NCBI RefSeq assembly: GCF_001427825.1
Contig: NZ_LMGT01000007.1
Span: 106,930-170,929 of the forward strand
DNA: 64,000 nt
Origin: Brevundimonas sp. Root608
Lineage (GTDB): Bacteria; Pseudomonadota; Alphaproteobacteria; Caulobacterales; Caulobacteraceae
Direction of reading: 5' to 3'
Part shown: piece by piece, positions 27,204 to 36,736 of the stretch
How the letters are laid out: each line of letters opens with the position of its first letter
How positions within the stretch are numbered: the stretch's first letter is position 1
Notes under the pieces: generated by a model
The model's input: the letters and a program-made list of their open reading frames with translations, nothing else
Told to the model about the DNA's origin: nothing
Database searches by the model: none
Made by a program: the position numbers and the translations under genes

Positions 27204-28174
27204 GACTTCTTCGCAGGGGCAGCGGGGACGGGCGCAGGCCCTGCGGTCGCAGCCGGGGCCGCCGGGGCGGGGGCCACGGCCGAACGGGGGGCCGAAGCCG
27301 GTTCCTGGGTCCGGGCCGCGTCGCCCTCCAGCAGGATGTCCACCTTCGCCTTGCCGCGCAGCTGCTCCAGCAGCTGGCGCACGCCTTCATAGGTCAGATA
27401 GCGGACGATCTGCGGCCGGGCCTGTTCCAGCGTCGGCGGCGTCTCGCGGCGGCGGTCCTCGACCCGCAGCACGGCCCAGCCGCCCTCGGTCTGGAACGGT
27501 CCGACGGTCGAGCCGGCGGGCTTGTCGCGCAGGGCGTTGGCGTAGGCCTCGGGCATGACGTCCAGCGTCCGGTAGCCCAGATCGCCCCCGGAATAGCGGG
27601 TGGCGTCGTCGATCGAGCTTTCGGCGGCCACGGCCTCGAAGGCCGCGCCCTGCGCCAGTATGCCGATGACGGCGTCGGCCTCGGGCCGGGTCCGCGACAG
27701 GATCAGGCGGACGCGGATTTCCTCGGATGTCTGCGCCAGCCGGACCTGCTCCTGGTAGATGGTCTCGACCGCGCGGTCGGAGATGGTCCCGTTGACCACC
27801 GTCTCCACCAGCATGTCGCCGAGGATGCGTTCGCGGGTCGCCTCCAGTCGGCGCTGGGCGAGGGCGGAGTTGTCCAGACCGCGGCGGTCGGCCTCCGCGG
27901 CCAGCAGCTTCTGGTCGATCACCTCGTCCAGCACGCGTCGGAACAGGTCGCTGGTGACGTCCAGCGGCTCGCCCTCGCCCACCAGCCCCTGCGCCACCGC
28001 CTCGCGCTTGACGTCGGAGGCCCAGATGGTCTGGTCCTGGACCTTCGCCACGGCCCGGTCGCCCGGCTCGGGCGGACGGTCGGCGCCGGCGCCCCGGCCA
28101 CAGGCCGCCACGCCGAGCGACAGCGCCATGCAGACGGCGATCAGGACGGGTGCGAAGGGGGTGGAAAGCCTCAT
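27200..28174 (-). CDS. Peptidyl-prolyl cis-trans isomerase lipoprotein (PpiC/SurA-like)
   Basis: A 324-residue exported foldase. The signal peptide ends in a lipobox with C25 (GVAAC). A SurA-N-like helical region (about 45-145) precedes a parvulin domain (about 150-255: EEIRVRLILSRT, GGDLGYRTLDVMPEAYANAL, GPFQTEGGWAVLRVEDRR). The C-terminus is Ala/Pro-rich. It probably assists folding of envelope proteins in the periplasm. The gene is first in the operon with argJ and mutT and diverges from secA across 240 bases; a foldase next to secA is a sensible functional pairing. Confidence 0.86.
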   Translation of the reverse strand: MRLSTPFAPVLIAVCMALSLGVAACGRGAGADRPPEPGDRAVAKVQDQTIWASDVKREAVAQGLVGEGEPLDVTSDLFRRVLDEVIDQKLLAAEADRRGLDNSALAQRRLEATRERILGDMLVETVVNGTISDRAVETIYQEQVRLAQTSEEIRVRLILSRTRPEADAVIGILAQGAAFEAVAAESSIDDATRYSGGDLGYRTLDVMPEAYANALRDKPAGSTVGPFQTEGGWAVLRVEDRRRETPPTLEQARPQIVRYLTYEGVRQLLEQLRGKAKVDILLEGDAARTQEPASAPRSAVAPAPAAPAATAGPAPVPAAPAKKS

Positions 28175-28414
28175 CGGGGGCGCGCTCCGTCACGGGGCGG
28201 GAAAGGCCCTCGCGTTGACAGGGATAAGGTCGGTGCTTAAGTCCCGCCTGCGCCCAAGTCGAGGGGTTTTCGAACGTTCGCGCGGCCCTCGCGCGCGCCT
28301 GTGTAGCAGGGCGCCGGGCCGACGACGCCGGAGACCTCCGGGCCAAGTCGTCGCCGCTCCTTCGAGACCTTCCAGTACCAGAGCCCCTGTCGCTCGCCCG
28401 CCTTCGGATCATCC

Positions 28415-31309
28415 ATGCTCGGCATCGCCAAGAAGTTTTTCGGCTCCTCCAATGACCGCAAGGTCAAGGACTTCATGGGCCGGGTCCAGAAGATCAACGC
28501 GCTGGAGCCGAAGTACGCGGCGCTCAGCGACGACGAACTCCGGATGATGACCGACGCCTTCCGCGACCGGCTGGCGGCGGGCGAGACCCTCGACAAGATC
28601 ATGAACGAGGCCTTCGCGGTCGCCCGCGAGGCGTCCAAGCGGGTGCTGGGCCAGCGTCAGTACGACGTCCAGCTGGCCGGCGGCATGATCCTGCACGACG
28701 GCGGCATCGCCGAGATGCGCACCGGCGAGGGCAAGACCCTGGTCGCCGTGGCGGCCGTTTATCTGAACGCCCTGTCCGGCAAGGGCGTGCACGTCATCAC
28801 CGTCAACGACTATCTGGCGCGGCGCGACGCCGAATGGATGGGCCGGGTCTACCGCTTCCTCGGCATGGAGGTCGGCGTCATCGTCAACGGCCTGTCGTCG
28901 GGCCAGCGCCAGGCGGCCTATGCGGCCGACATCACCTACGGCACCAACAACGAATTCGGCTTCGACTACCTGCGCGACAACCTGGTCTATGACCGCAAGG
29001 AGATGGTGCAGCGCCCGCACCATTTCGCCATCGTCGACGAGGTCGACTCCATCCTGATCGACGAGGCGCGCACGCCGCTGATCATCTCGGGTCCGACCGA
29101 GGACCGCTCGGACCTGTATCTGATCGTCGACGGCATCATCAAGGAACTGATCCAGGACAAGACGACCTTCGATCTCGACGAGAAGCAGCGTCAGGCGCTG
29201 CTGACCGAGGAGGGCTCCGAGAAGATCGAACAGATCATGGAGGAGCGCGAGCTGTTCGCGCCCGACACCACTGGCCTGTACGACGCCGCCAACATCACCC
29301 TGGTCCACCACATCAACCAGGCCCTGCGCGCCAACACCCTGTACCAGAGGGACAAGGACTACATCATCAAGGCCGGCGAGGTCATGCTGATCGATGAGTT
29401 CACGGGCCGGATGATGACCGGGCGGCGCCTGTCCGAAGGCCTCCACCAGGCCATCGAGGCCAAGGAGGGCGTGAAGATCATGCCCGAGAACCAGACCCTG
29501 GCCTCGGTCACGATCCAGAATTATTTCCGCCTCTACGAAAAGCTGTCCGGCATGACCGGCACGGCCGCGACCGAGGCGCAGGAGTTCCTCGACATCTACA
29601 AGATGGACGTGCTGGAGGTGCCGACCAACCGGCCCGTCAAACGCATCGACCACGACGACGAGATCTTCCGCACCGAGGCCGAGAAGAACCTGGCCATCGC
29701 GGGCCTGATCGCCGAATGCCACGTCAAGGGCCAGCCCATCCTGGTCGGCACCGTCTCGATCGAGAAGTCCGAGACCCTGTCCGAATTGCTCAAGACCCAC
29801 GAGTACGAGGTCACGCTCAAGACGCTGAAGCCGCAGCACGCCCATCTGATGGAGATGGTCGTCAGCGAGGACGACAAGGTCCGTCGCGACGCCAAGAAGG
29901 CCTACGCCGCGCTGAAGGACGAGGACTTCGACATCGAGGTCAAGCGCGGCAAGGGCATCCCGCACAGCGTGCTGAACGCCCGCCAGCACGAGCAGGAAGC
30001 CTATATCGTCGCCGACGCCGGCCTGCCCGGCGTGGTCACCATCGCCACCAACATGGCCGGCCGCGGCACCGACATCCAGCTGGGCGGCAACCTGGAAATG
30101 CGGCTGCAGAAGTGGCGCCAGGAAAACCGCAACATGGCCGTCGAGGTCACGCCGGAGATGGAGGCCGCCGAGGAGGCCCGTCTGAAGGCCGACATCGCCG
30201 TGCAGCGGCAGAAGTCCCTGGCCGCCGGCGGGCTGTTCGTGCTCGGCACCGAACGCCACGAAAGCCGCCGCATCGACAACCAGCTGCGCGGCCGCACCGG
30301 CCGTCAGGGCGACCCGGGCACCTCGAAATTCTTCCTGTCGTGCGAGGACGACCTGCTGCGCATCTTCGCCGGCGATCGTCTCGACGCCATCATGCGCAGC
30401 TTCGGCGTCGCCGAGGGCGAGGCCATCTCGCACCCGTGGCTGAACCGCGCCGTCGAGACCGCCCAGAAGCGCGTCGAGACCCGCAACTACGACATCCGCA
30501 AGAACCTGCTGAAGTACGACGACGTCGTGAACGACCAGCGCAAGGCCGTGTTCGAGCAGCGCCAGGAGTTCATGGACTCCGAGGACCTGTCCGAACTGGT
30601 CGGCGAGTTCCGCAACGACGTGATCTCGGACCTGATCGAAAAGCACATGCCGCCCAAGGCCTATGCCGAGCAGTGGGACATGGACGGGCTGGACGAGAAG
30701 ATCCGCTCGACCCTGGGCCTGGAGCTGCCGCTGCATGACTGGGCCGCCGAGGAAGGCGTGTCGAACGAGGAGATCGAGGAGCGGGTCATCGCCGCCGCCG
30801 ACGCCCGCGCCGCCGAGCGGATGGAGCAGATCGGCGCCGACCAGACGCGCGGTCTGGAGAAGCAGTTCCTGCTGCAGATGATCGACATGCAGTGGCGCGA
30901 GCACCTGGTCCATCTGGACCATCTGCGCGGCGTCATCGGCCTGCGCGGCTACGGCCAGCGCGATCCGCTGAACGAGTACAAGACCGAGGCCTTCAATCTG
31001 TTCGAGACGCTGCTGTACGAGCTGCGCCACAACGTCACCCGCTGGCTGATGACCGTGGAGTTTCGCTTCGAACAGCCGGCTCCGATGGAAATGCCCGAGT
31101 TCGAGGAAATCCACCTGAACCCCGGCACCGGCGAGAACGAGATGGCCAATCCGCTGGCGCAGAACCCGGAAGGTCAGCTGACCGGCGACGACCGCGCCCG
31201 CCTGCCGGTCGATCTTCTGCCGGGCGGCTGGGAGCGCACGCCGCGCAATTCGAACTGCCCCTGCGGCTCGGGCCGCAAGTTCAAACACTGCCACGGCAGC
31301 CTGATTTAA
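28415..31309 (+). CDS. secA: Preprotein translocase ATPase SecA
   Basis: Motor of the Sec export pathway. At 964 residues it is full length. Visible landmarks are [12 protein letters not shown] (Walker A), [20 protein letters not shown] (Walker B and following), the PPXD and helical scaffold regions, [15 protein letters not shown], and the zinc-binding tail [14 protein letters not shown] that binds SecB and phospholipid. An intact frame with no shifts. The long antisense frame over the gene is a codon-bias shadow. Leader region 28175-28414 holds no other gene. Confidence 0.98.
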   Translation: MLGIAKKFFGSSNDRKVKDFMGRVQKINALEPKYAALSDDELRMMTDAFRDRLAAGETLDKIMNEAFAVAREASKRVLGQRQYDVQLAGGMILHDGGIAEMRTGEGKTLVAVAAVYLNALSGKGVHVITVNDYLARRDAEWMGRVYRFLGMEVGVIVNGLSSGQRQAAYAADITYGTNNEFGFDYLRDNLVYDRKEMVQRPHHFAIVDEVDSILIDEARTPLIISGPTEDRSDLYLIVDGIIKELIQDKTTFDLDEKQRQALLTEEGSEKIEQIMEERELFAPDTTGLYDAANITLVHHINQALRANTLYQRDKDYIIKAGEVMLIDEFTGRMMTGRRLSEGLHQAIEAKEGVKIMPENQTLASVTIQNYFRLYEKLSGMTGTAATEAQEFLDIYKMDVLEVPTNRPVKRIDHDDEIFRTEAEKNLAIAGLIAECHVKGQPILVGTVSIEKSETLSELLKTHEYEVTLKTLKPQHAHLMEMVVSEDDKVRRDAKKAYAALKDEDFDIEVKRGKGIPHSVLNARQHEQEAYIVADAGLPGVVTIATNMAGRGTDIQLGGNLEMRLQKWRQENRNMAVEVTPEMEAAEEARLKADIAVQRQKSLAAGGLFVLGTERHESRRIDNQLRGRTGRQGDPGTSKFFLSCEDDLLRIFAGDRLDAIMRSFGVAEGEAISHPWLNRAVETAQKRVETRNYDIRKNLLKYDDVVNDQRKAVFEQRQEFMDSEDLSELVGEFRNDVISDLIEKHMPPKAYAEQWDMDGLDEKIRSTLGLELPLHDWAAEEGVSNEEIEERVIAAADARAAERMEQIGADQTRGLEKQFLLQMIDMQWREHLVHLDHLRGVIGLRGYGQRDPLNEYKTEAFNLFETLLYELRHNVTRWLMTVEFRFEQPAPMEMPEFEEIHLNPGTGENEMANPLAQNPEGQLTGDDRARLPVDLLPGGWERTPRNSNCPCGSGRKFKHCHGSLI

Positions 31310-31447
31310 GGGCGCTATCGTTCGCGACGCGGTCGCTCGCTGCCTGAGCGCAGAGGGTGATACTTCGTCGAGGAATTCGACGACGGTTTCGGCTGTGACT
31401 TCGGATACGAACGAGACAGTGAAGACGAGGGCCGCAGGAGGGTCGAT

Positions 31448-32611
31448 ATGAGCCGCAAGGACCTGTTCTCCCGCGCCCTGTCGCTGGATCCCGACCGGCT
31501 GCACTTCGCCGCGCACAGCCATCATCTTTGGCCCGACGCCAGCTTCGACGGACAGGTTCAGGCCTGGGTCGAGGCCAACCGGTTCGCGGACCGGAAATGG
31601 GACCTGATCTTCGGCGAAGTCGTGCCGAGGGCGCAAGGCGAGGTGGCGCGCGAGCTGAACCTGCCCGATCCGAACACCGTGGTGTTCGCGCCCAACACCC
31701 ACGACCTGCTGCTGCGGATCGTCTCCGGCGTGGGCCGGAAGCCGGTCCGCATCCTGTCGACCGACGGGGAATTCCACTCGTTCCGGCGCCAGGCCGAGCG
31801 CTGGGAAGAGGCCGGCGAGGCCCTGGTCACCCGCGTGCCGCTCGAGCCGTTCGACACCTTCGACGCCCGGTTCGTGGCGGCCGCGCGGGCCGGCGGCTTC
31901 GACCTGATCGTCGTCAGCCAGGTCTTCTTCCGCACCGGTCAGGTGTTCGGCGGCGTCGCCGATCTGGCGGCCCTGGCCGACCCCGCCGGGCCCTGGGTGG
32001 TGATCGACGGCTATCACGGCTTCATGGCCACGCCGACCGATCTGGGGGCCGTGGCGGACCGGGTCTTCTATCTGGCCGGAGGCTACAAATACGCCATGTC
32101 GGGCGAGGGAGCCTGCTTCCTGCACGCCCCGGACGGCTACTGCCCGCGTCCGGTGATCACGGGCTGGTTCGCCGAGTTCGGCGACCTGTCGGGACCGCCG
32201 GGCGGGGTGCAATATCGCGGCGACGCCGGCCGCTTCTGGGGCGCGACCTTCGACGTGTCGCCCCTGTACCGGTTCAACGCCGTGCGCGGGATGCTGGACG
32301 AGGCCGGACTGACCACGGCCGACGTCGCCGCCCATGCCCGGGCGCTGATGCAGCGGTTCCAGACCGCGGTCGCGGACGGCGAGGCGGGCAGGCTGTCCGA
32401 GGCCGAACTGATCAACCCCGTGACCGATGACGCCGCCCGGGCGCGCTTCCTCGCCTTCCGCCATGACCGGGCCGCCGCCTGGAAGGCGCGTCTGCTGGAT
32501 GCGGGGGTCGTCACCGACGTGCGCGACGACGTCATCCGCTTCGGCTTCGGCCTGTACCAGGACGCGGCAGACGTCGAAGGGCTGATCGCCGCCTGCAAGC
32601 GGGCGCTTTAG
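31448..32611 (+). CDS. Class V aminotransferase-fold PLP enzyme (kynureninase-like)
   Basis: A 387-residue fold-type I PLP enzyme of the class V group. The cofactor aspartate lies in WVVIDGYHGF and the Schiff-base lysine in GGYKYAMSGEGACF. AGGARA-like regions are absent, and HSHHLWPDASFDGQ at the N-terminus resembles kynureninase-like proteins. Reaction not determinable; aminotransferase, desulfurase and kynureninase-type activities are all possible. A strong AGGAGG site at 31435-31440 supports the ATG at 31448. It stands alone after secA with a 138-base gap. Confidence 0.82.
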   Translation: MSRKDLFSRALSLDPDRLHFAAHSHHLWPDASFDGQVQAWVEANRFADRKWDLIFGEVVPRAQGEVARELNLPDPNTVVFAPNTHDLLLRIVSGVGRKPVRILSTDGEFHSFRRQAERWEEAGEALVTRVPLEPFDTFDARFVAAARAGGFDLIVVSQVFFRTGQVFGGVADLAALADPAGPWVVIDGYHGFMATPTDLGAVADRVFYLAGGYKYAMSGEGACFLHAPDGYCPRPVITGWFAEFGDLSGPPGGVQYRGDAGRFWGATFDVSPLYRFNAVRGMLDEAGLTTADVAAHARALMQRFQTAVADGEAGRLSEAELINPVTDDAARARFLAFRHDRAAAWKARLLDAGVVTDVRDDVIRFGFGLYQDAADVEGLIAACKRAL

Positions 32612-32648
32612 GACTCTCTGCCGGGATGCGCGGTGGGCAGGCGCCCGC

Positions 32649-33533
32649 CTAGAAGAAGGTCGTGTCGTCCGCCTGCTTCGGTTCCGGGGCCTTGCGCGGC
32701 ACGGGCGGTGTCGCCGGCCGGGGGGCGATCGGAGCGGTTCCCGGGGCCGGAGTCGGGGCCTGAACGCCCCCTGCGGCCGGCGGAGTCGCCGGCACGTTCG
32801 GATAGGGCAGGCTCTCCGGACTTCCGTCGCCGGGATAGGTCACGGGTGCGGCCGGATCGCCCGGCGCGATCCCGGGCGACTCGATCCGGTCCGGCGCGTC
32901 GAGGTCGTCGCGGATGAAGGCCCACGACCGCGCATCAGAACAGGCGCAGGCCTTCATGAAGCCCTCGCGGTCGCGCCAGATGACCAGCGGATAGCCGGCC
33001 TGCAGGCCTTCCTCGTGCAGTTTTTCCGCCAGGCTGGCGACGAAGATCCGCCCGGCCTCGACCACGGCGCCGCGGGCCAGATTGCCGTCGGCGGCGGGAA
33101 TGCCCGCCGCGGTCCAGTTGCGCACAGGGGTGGCGGTCCAGCGTTGGTACAGGGTCCAGTCGCGCGTCAGCCACAGCTCGGCCACCGTGGCGCGTTCCGC
33201 GGCCGTGGACTGGGTCAGACCCTCGCGGTCCGGACGGGCGAACAGGATGATTCGGGCCTCGACGCCCGCGGCGCGCAGCTTGGGGACCTCCTCCCGCTCA
33301 TAACGCTGCATGGCGGCCGAGTCGCGATAGCCCACGATGTAGAGGGGCTGGCCGCCGCCGCCGGCCGAAATCCACGAGGATTCGTCCAGCAGGCGCTGGA
33401 TCGAGGCCTGGTTGCGCTGCACCGTCACCGGCTGGAAGCGGGCGTAGAAATGCTGGTAGGCCCAGAAGCCGCCGATGGCGATGACCAGGCCAATGACAGC
33501 CGCCAGGGCTGACCAGACGAAAAATCGACGCAT
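32649..33533 (-). CDS. Membrane-anchored hypothetical protein with proline-rich tail
   Basis: A 294-residue protein with one N-terminal transmembrane helix (about 5-27) and a periplasmic or cytoplasmic globular part (30-210) that includes YIVGYRDSAAMQRYEREEVP and WLTRDWTLYQRW. The last 90 residues are rich in Pro and Ala, ending DDTTFF. Two adjacent cysteines (ACAC) are present near 200. Proteins of this kind are conserved in Caulobacteraceae but I know no function. It is isolated between converging and same-strand genes. Confidence 0.72.
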   Translation of the reverse strand: MRRFFVWSALAAVIGLVIAIGGFWAYQHFYARFQPVTVQRNQASIQRLLDESSWISAGGGGQPLYIVGYRDSAAMQRYEREEVPKLRAAGVEARIILFARPDREGLTQSTAAERATVAELWLTRDWTLYQRWTATPVRNWTAAGIPAADGNLARGAVVEAGRIFVASLAEKLHEEGLQAGYPLVIWRDREGFMKACACSDARSWAFIRDDLDAPDRIESPGIAPGDPAAPVTYPGDGSPESLPYPNVPATPPAAGGVQAPTPAPGTAPIAPRPATPPVPRKAPEPKQADDTTFF

Positions 33534-33619
33534 GCGGACGGGCGCTCCAGCTTCACTGTTCAGACAGCATAACGCCTATCACCGAAATGCGATGCCGCGA
33601 ACGCGCCCCGCGCGAACCG

Positions 33620-35122
33620 TCACCCCATGGTCGGGATGACGAAGCTCGAATCCGCGTGTTCCAGATCGCTGTCGGGCCAGCGGGCGGTGACGGTCTTGAC
33701 CTTGGTCCAGAACTTGACGCCTTCCATGCCGTGCTGGTTGGTGTCGCCGAAGGCCGAACGCTTCCAGCCGCCGAAGGTGTGATAGGCGACCGGCACCGGG
33801 ATCGGGACGTTGATCCCGACCATGCCGACATTGACCCGGGCGGCGAAGTCGCGGGCCGCGCGGCCGTTCTGGGTGAAGATGGCGACGCCGTTGCCGTACT
33901 GGTGTTTCGACGGCAGGTGCAGCGCCTCCTCGAAGCTGGCGGCGCGGACGATCTGCAGCACCGGGCCGAAGATCTCCTCCTTGTAGGATTCCATCTCCGG
34001 GGTGACGTGGTCGAACAGCGACGGGCCGATGAAATAGCCCTTCTCATGCCCCTGCAGGGAGAAGCCGCGGCCGTCGACGACCAGTTCGGCCCCCTCCTGC
34101 ACGCCCTTCTCGATCCAGCCCTCGACCCGGGCCTTGTGCTGGGCGGTGACGACCGGGCCGTAGTGGGCGCCGGCGTCGGTCGAGACGCCGACCCGCATGG
34201 TCGGGATCTCGGCGACCATGCGCTCGCGCAGCTCGTCGGCGGTCTTCTTGCCGACGGGGACCACGACCGGCAGGGCCATGCAGCGTTCGCCGGCCGAGCC
34301 GTAGGCCGCGCCGGACAGGTCCTTGATCACCTGGTCCATGTCGGCGTCGGGCAGGACGATGCCGTGGTTCTTGGCCCCGCCCATGGCCTGGACGCGTTTC
34401 CCGTGCGTCGCGCCCGTCTGGTAGACATAGTTGGCGATGTCGGACGAGCCGACGAAGCTGATGGCGTGCACCAGCGGATGGGTCAGGATGGCGTCGACCG
34501 CGACCTTGTCGCCGTGGACGACGTTCAGCACGCCGGCCGGGGCCCCGGCCTCCATCATCAGCTCGGCGAGACGGACCGGCACCGACGGATCGCGCTCCGA
34601 GGGCTTGAGGATGAAGGTGTTGCCGACGGCGATGGCGACGCCGAACATCCACATCGGGATCATGGCCGGGAAGTTGAACGGGGTGATGCCCGAGACCACG
34701 CCCAGCGGCTGGCGCATCGAATAGACGTCGATGCCCGGCCCGGCCCCCCAGGTGTATTCGCCCTTCAGGGCATGGGGGATGCCGCAGGCGAATTCGATCA
34801 CCTCGAGCCCGCGCTGGATGTCGCCTTTCGAGTCGGCGATCACCTTGCCGTGCTCGGCCGACAGCAGCTCGGCCAGGTCGTTGATGTTGGCCTCAACCAG
34901 CCGCTTGAACTCGAACATCACCCGCGCGCGGCGCTGGGGGTTGGTCGAGGACCAGCCGTCGAAGGCGTTGCGGGCGGCCTGGACGGCGTGGTCCATCTCG
35001 GAGACCGAGGCCAGCTGCACCCGGGCCTGGACCTCGCCGGTGTTGGGGTTGAAGACGTCCGAGAACCGGCCCGAGGCGCCCGTGAAGCTGGCGCCGTCGA
35101 TGAAGTGATGGATGTCGCGCAT
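33620..35122 (-). CDS. mmsA: CoA-acylating methylmalonate-semialdehyde dehydrogenase
   Basis: Oxidises methylmalonate semialdehyde (valine breakdown) or malonate semialdehyde to propionyl- or acetyl-CoA. The 500-residue protein has the aldehyde dehydrogenase fold with GITPFNFPAMIPMWM, FVGSSDIANYVY, and catalytic C281 in AGERCMALPV. The motif ERCMA is specific to the MmsA group. The gene is alone; other valine-degradation genes are not in the window. The alpha/beta hydrolase upstream on the same strand is separated by 83 bases. Confidence 0.95.
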   Translation of the reverse strand: MRDIHHFIDGASFTGASGRFSDVFNPNTGEVQARVQLASVSEMDHAVQAARNAFDGWSSTNPQRRARVMFEFKRLVEANINDLAELLSAEHGKVIADSKGDIQRGLEVIEFACGIPHALKGEYTWGAGPGIDVYSMRQPLGVVSGITPFNFPAMIPMWMFGVAIAVGNTFILKPSERDPSVPVRLAELMMEAGAPAGVLNVVHGDKVAVDAILTHPLVHAISFVGSSDIANYVYQTGATHGKRVQAMGGAKNHGIVLPDADMDQVIKDLSGAAYGSAGERCMALPVVVPVGKKTADELRERMVAEIPTMRVGVSTDAGAHYGPVVTAQHKARVEGWIEKGVQEGAELVVDGRGFSLQGHEKGYFIGPSLFDHVTPEMESYKEEIFGPVLQIVRAASFEEALHLPSKHQYGNGVAIFTQNGRAARDFAARVNVGMVGINVPIPVPVAYHTFGGWKRSAFGDTNQHGMEGVKFWTKVKTVTARWPDSDLEHADSSFVIPTMG

Positions 35123-35205
35123 GGTCGGAAACGGTCCTGCAAAACTGTAAGCGGCTATCGGATGGGCAGCGGTTTAGCCGTTGACCCGCCCGGGCGCCAG
35201 CGCCT

Positions 35206-36096
35206 CTAGATCGCCGCGTCGAACAGGGCGTCGCGGGCGACATCGGCCTTGAGCATGGGGAAGAAGTGGGTGCCGCCGGGAACGGTCTCGACCGTGACAT
35301 GGGGGAGGCCGCGCGGGGTCCCGGTCAGGTGGCAGGTCGAACCGGTTTCGGCCCTGAGGATGCGGACGGGCCGGTCCAGGCGTTTGAGGGCGCGCCACGG
35401 GTTGTGGCCCTGGGCCGCATAGTTGGAGGCCTCCCAGGCCGGATCGCAGGCCAGGGCGAAACCCTCCGCCGTCTCGACCAGGCCGTCGGCCAGATAGTCC
35501 GCCAGCACCATCTCGGGCCAGCCCCGGAAGGCCCCGCGTCCGGCGTAGGCGGCGAGGGCCTGTTCGCGGCTGTCGAAGACGGCGCGGCGGCGCAGGGCGT
35601 TGCGGACCAGGGGAATGCGCGCGGCGAGGCGGTCGAAGACCGGCAGCTGGAAGGCCGCGACCGCCAGCCGGCTCCAGATCACCGGATCGAACAGGACGAG
35701 GCCGGCGACCCGTTCCGGGCGTTCGGCGCCGGCCAGCAGCGCCGAGGTGCCGCCCATGGAGTGGCCGGCCAGGACGACGGGCGGTCCGTCCAGGGTCTCC
35801 AGCAGGGCGATCAGGTCGTCACGGTGGTCATGCCAGCGCCGGCGGCCCGCGACCTCGGTCGGCAGGGTGGTCGAACCATGGCCGCGCAGGTCGGGCGCCC
35901 AGATGCGCAGGCTGCCGGACAGCGGGGCCAGCAGGGTGCGGTAGGTCAGGGCGTTGAAGCCGTTGGCGTGGACGAAGACCAGATCGACAGGCCGTTTCGG
36001 GTCGCCGAAATCCAGCACGCCCATGCGTCCCTCGCCCCAGCGGTTCGACACCGGAAGGCTCAGGCGACGGGGCGGGGAGAGCCGGATCGCGTCCAT
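35206..36096 (-). CDS. Alpha/beta hydrolase
   Basis: A 296-residue serine hydrolase of the alpha/beta fold. The oxyanion segment VHANGFNALTYR, the nucleophile elbow VLAGHSMGGTSALL, and a late GGTHFFPM histidine give the catalytic set; the acid is probably the aspartate in DRPVRILRAE or a nearby glutamate. No signal peptide. Substrate unknown. It lies 53 bases downstream of zur on the same strand, but no zinc link is apparent. Confidence 0.85.
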   Translation of the reverse strand: MDAIRLSPPRRLSLPVSNRWGEGRMGVLDFGDPKRPVDLVFVHANGFNALTYRTLLAPLSGSLRIWAPDLRGHGSTTLPTEVAGRRRWHDHRDDLIALLETLDGPPVVLAGHSMGGTSALLAGAERPERVAGLVLFDPVIWSRLAVAAFQLPVFDRLAARIPLVRNALRRRAVFDSREQALAAYAGRGAFRGWPEMVLADYLADGLVETAEGFALACDPAWEASNYAAQGHNPWRALKRLDRPVRILRAETGSTCHLTGTPRGLPHVTVETVPGGTHFFPMLKADVARDALFDAAI

Positions 36097-36149
36097 GCAG
36101 GGCAGATAGGGGGTTGGCGGGGGTCGCGCCAGATCACCCGAGGGAAGGC

Positions 36150-36632
36150 TCAGCCCGCGACGCAGGCGGAACAGCGGCCGTGGGCCTCGATCGTGGTGCG
36201 GACGATGGCGTAGCCGGCGGCCTCGGCGGCGCGGCCCAGATCGCCGGCGACGGGGGCCGAAACCTCCTGGGTGGCGCCGCAGCAGTCGCAGATCAGGAAG
36301 GCGGCGGCGTGGTCGATGCCGCCCGAGGTGCAGGCGACATAGGCGCTGATGGAGGCGATGCGATGGGCCAGGCCCTTGCGCTCGAGGAACTCCAGCGCGC
36401 GGTAGACGGTCGGCGGCTTGGCCGGCTGGCCGTCGTCGCCGAACCGGGCGATCAGGTCATAGGCCTTCACCGGCTCGCCCGCGGCCAGCAGCAGTTCCAG
36501 CACGCGCAGGCGGGCCGCGGTCATCCGCTCGCCCTCGGCGGTCAGGCGGCGGTCGGCCTCGCCCATGGCGCGGGCGACATCGGCGGCGGCGGGCGGACCG
36601 TCATCGTGATGGTGGTGGCAGTGCTCGCTCAT
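36150..36632 (-). CDS. zur: Zinc uptake regulator Zur (Fur family)
   Basis: A 160-residue Fur-family repressor. The winged helix (about 30-100, MTAARLRVLELLLAAGEPVKAYDLI, PPTVYRALEFL) is followed by a dimerisation domain with HAAAFLICDCCGATQEV and a terminal CSAC pair, which form the structural zinc site of Zur proteins. The N-terminus is unusually histidine-rich (HCHHHH at 4-9) and could bind zinc. The gene diverges from a ZnuD-like receptor across a Zur-type palindrome, which strongly favours Zur over Fur or PerR and suggests autoregulation. Confidence 0.9.
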   Translation of the reverse strand: MSEHCHHHHDDGPPAAADVARAMGEADRRLTAEGERMTAARLRVLELLLAAGEPVKAYDLIARFGDDGQPAKPPTVYRALEFLERKGLAHRIASISAYVACTSGGIDHAAAFLICDCCGATQEVSAPVAGDLGRAAEAAGYAIVRTTIEAHGRCSACVAG

Positions 36633-36690
36633 GCGCCAGAGCTAGGCGCTCGCCGCCGCCCCCGCAACAGGATGGCTTGACGTTCTGTGA

Positions 36691-36705
36691 TGTTATCTCG
36701 TAACA
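36691..36705. promoter_or_regulatory. Candidate Zur box between zur and the TonB receptor
   Basis: The 15-base site TGTTATCTCGTAACA is an inverted repeat (TGTTA-N5-TAACA) that resembles known alphaproteobacterial Zur operators of the form TGTTATANTATAACA. It lies 58 bases from the zur start and 31 bases from the receptor start, so one site could repress both. Confidence 0.78.
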
Positions 36706-36736
36706 CCAAAGGCACACCCCTGTACCGGATGCCTTC

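Noticed and set aside
31365..31383. Small inverted repeat TCGTCGA/TCGACGA after secA
   Set aside because: Short stem, no T-run, and no gene boundary that needs it; not reported as a terminator.
28409..32464. A 1351-residue open frame antisense to secA
   Set aside because: Its composition (Leu/Gly/His/Asp/Val-rich, repetitive) is the complement of secA codon usage in GC-rich DNA, and it runs through the intergenic gap into the next gene. secA on the other strand is certain.
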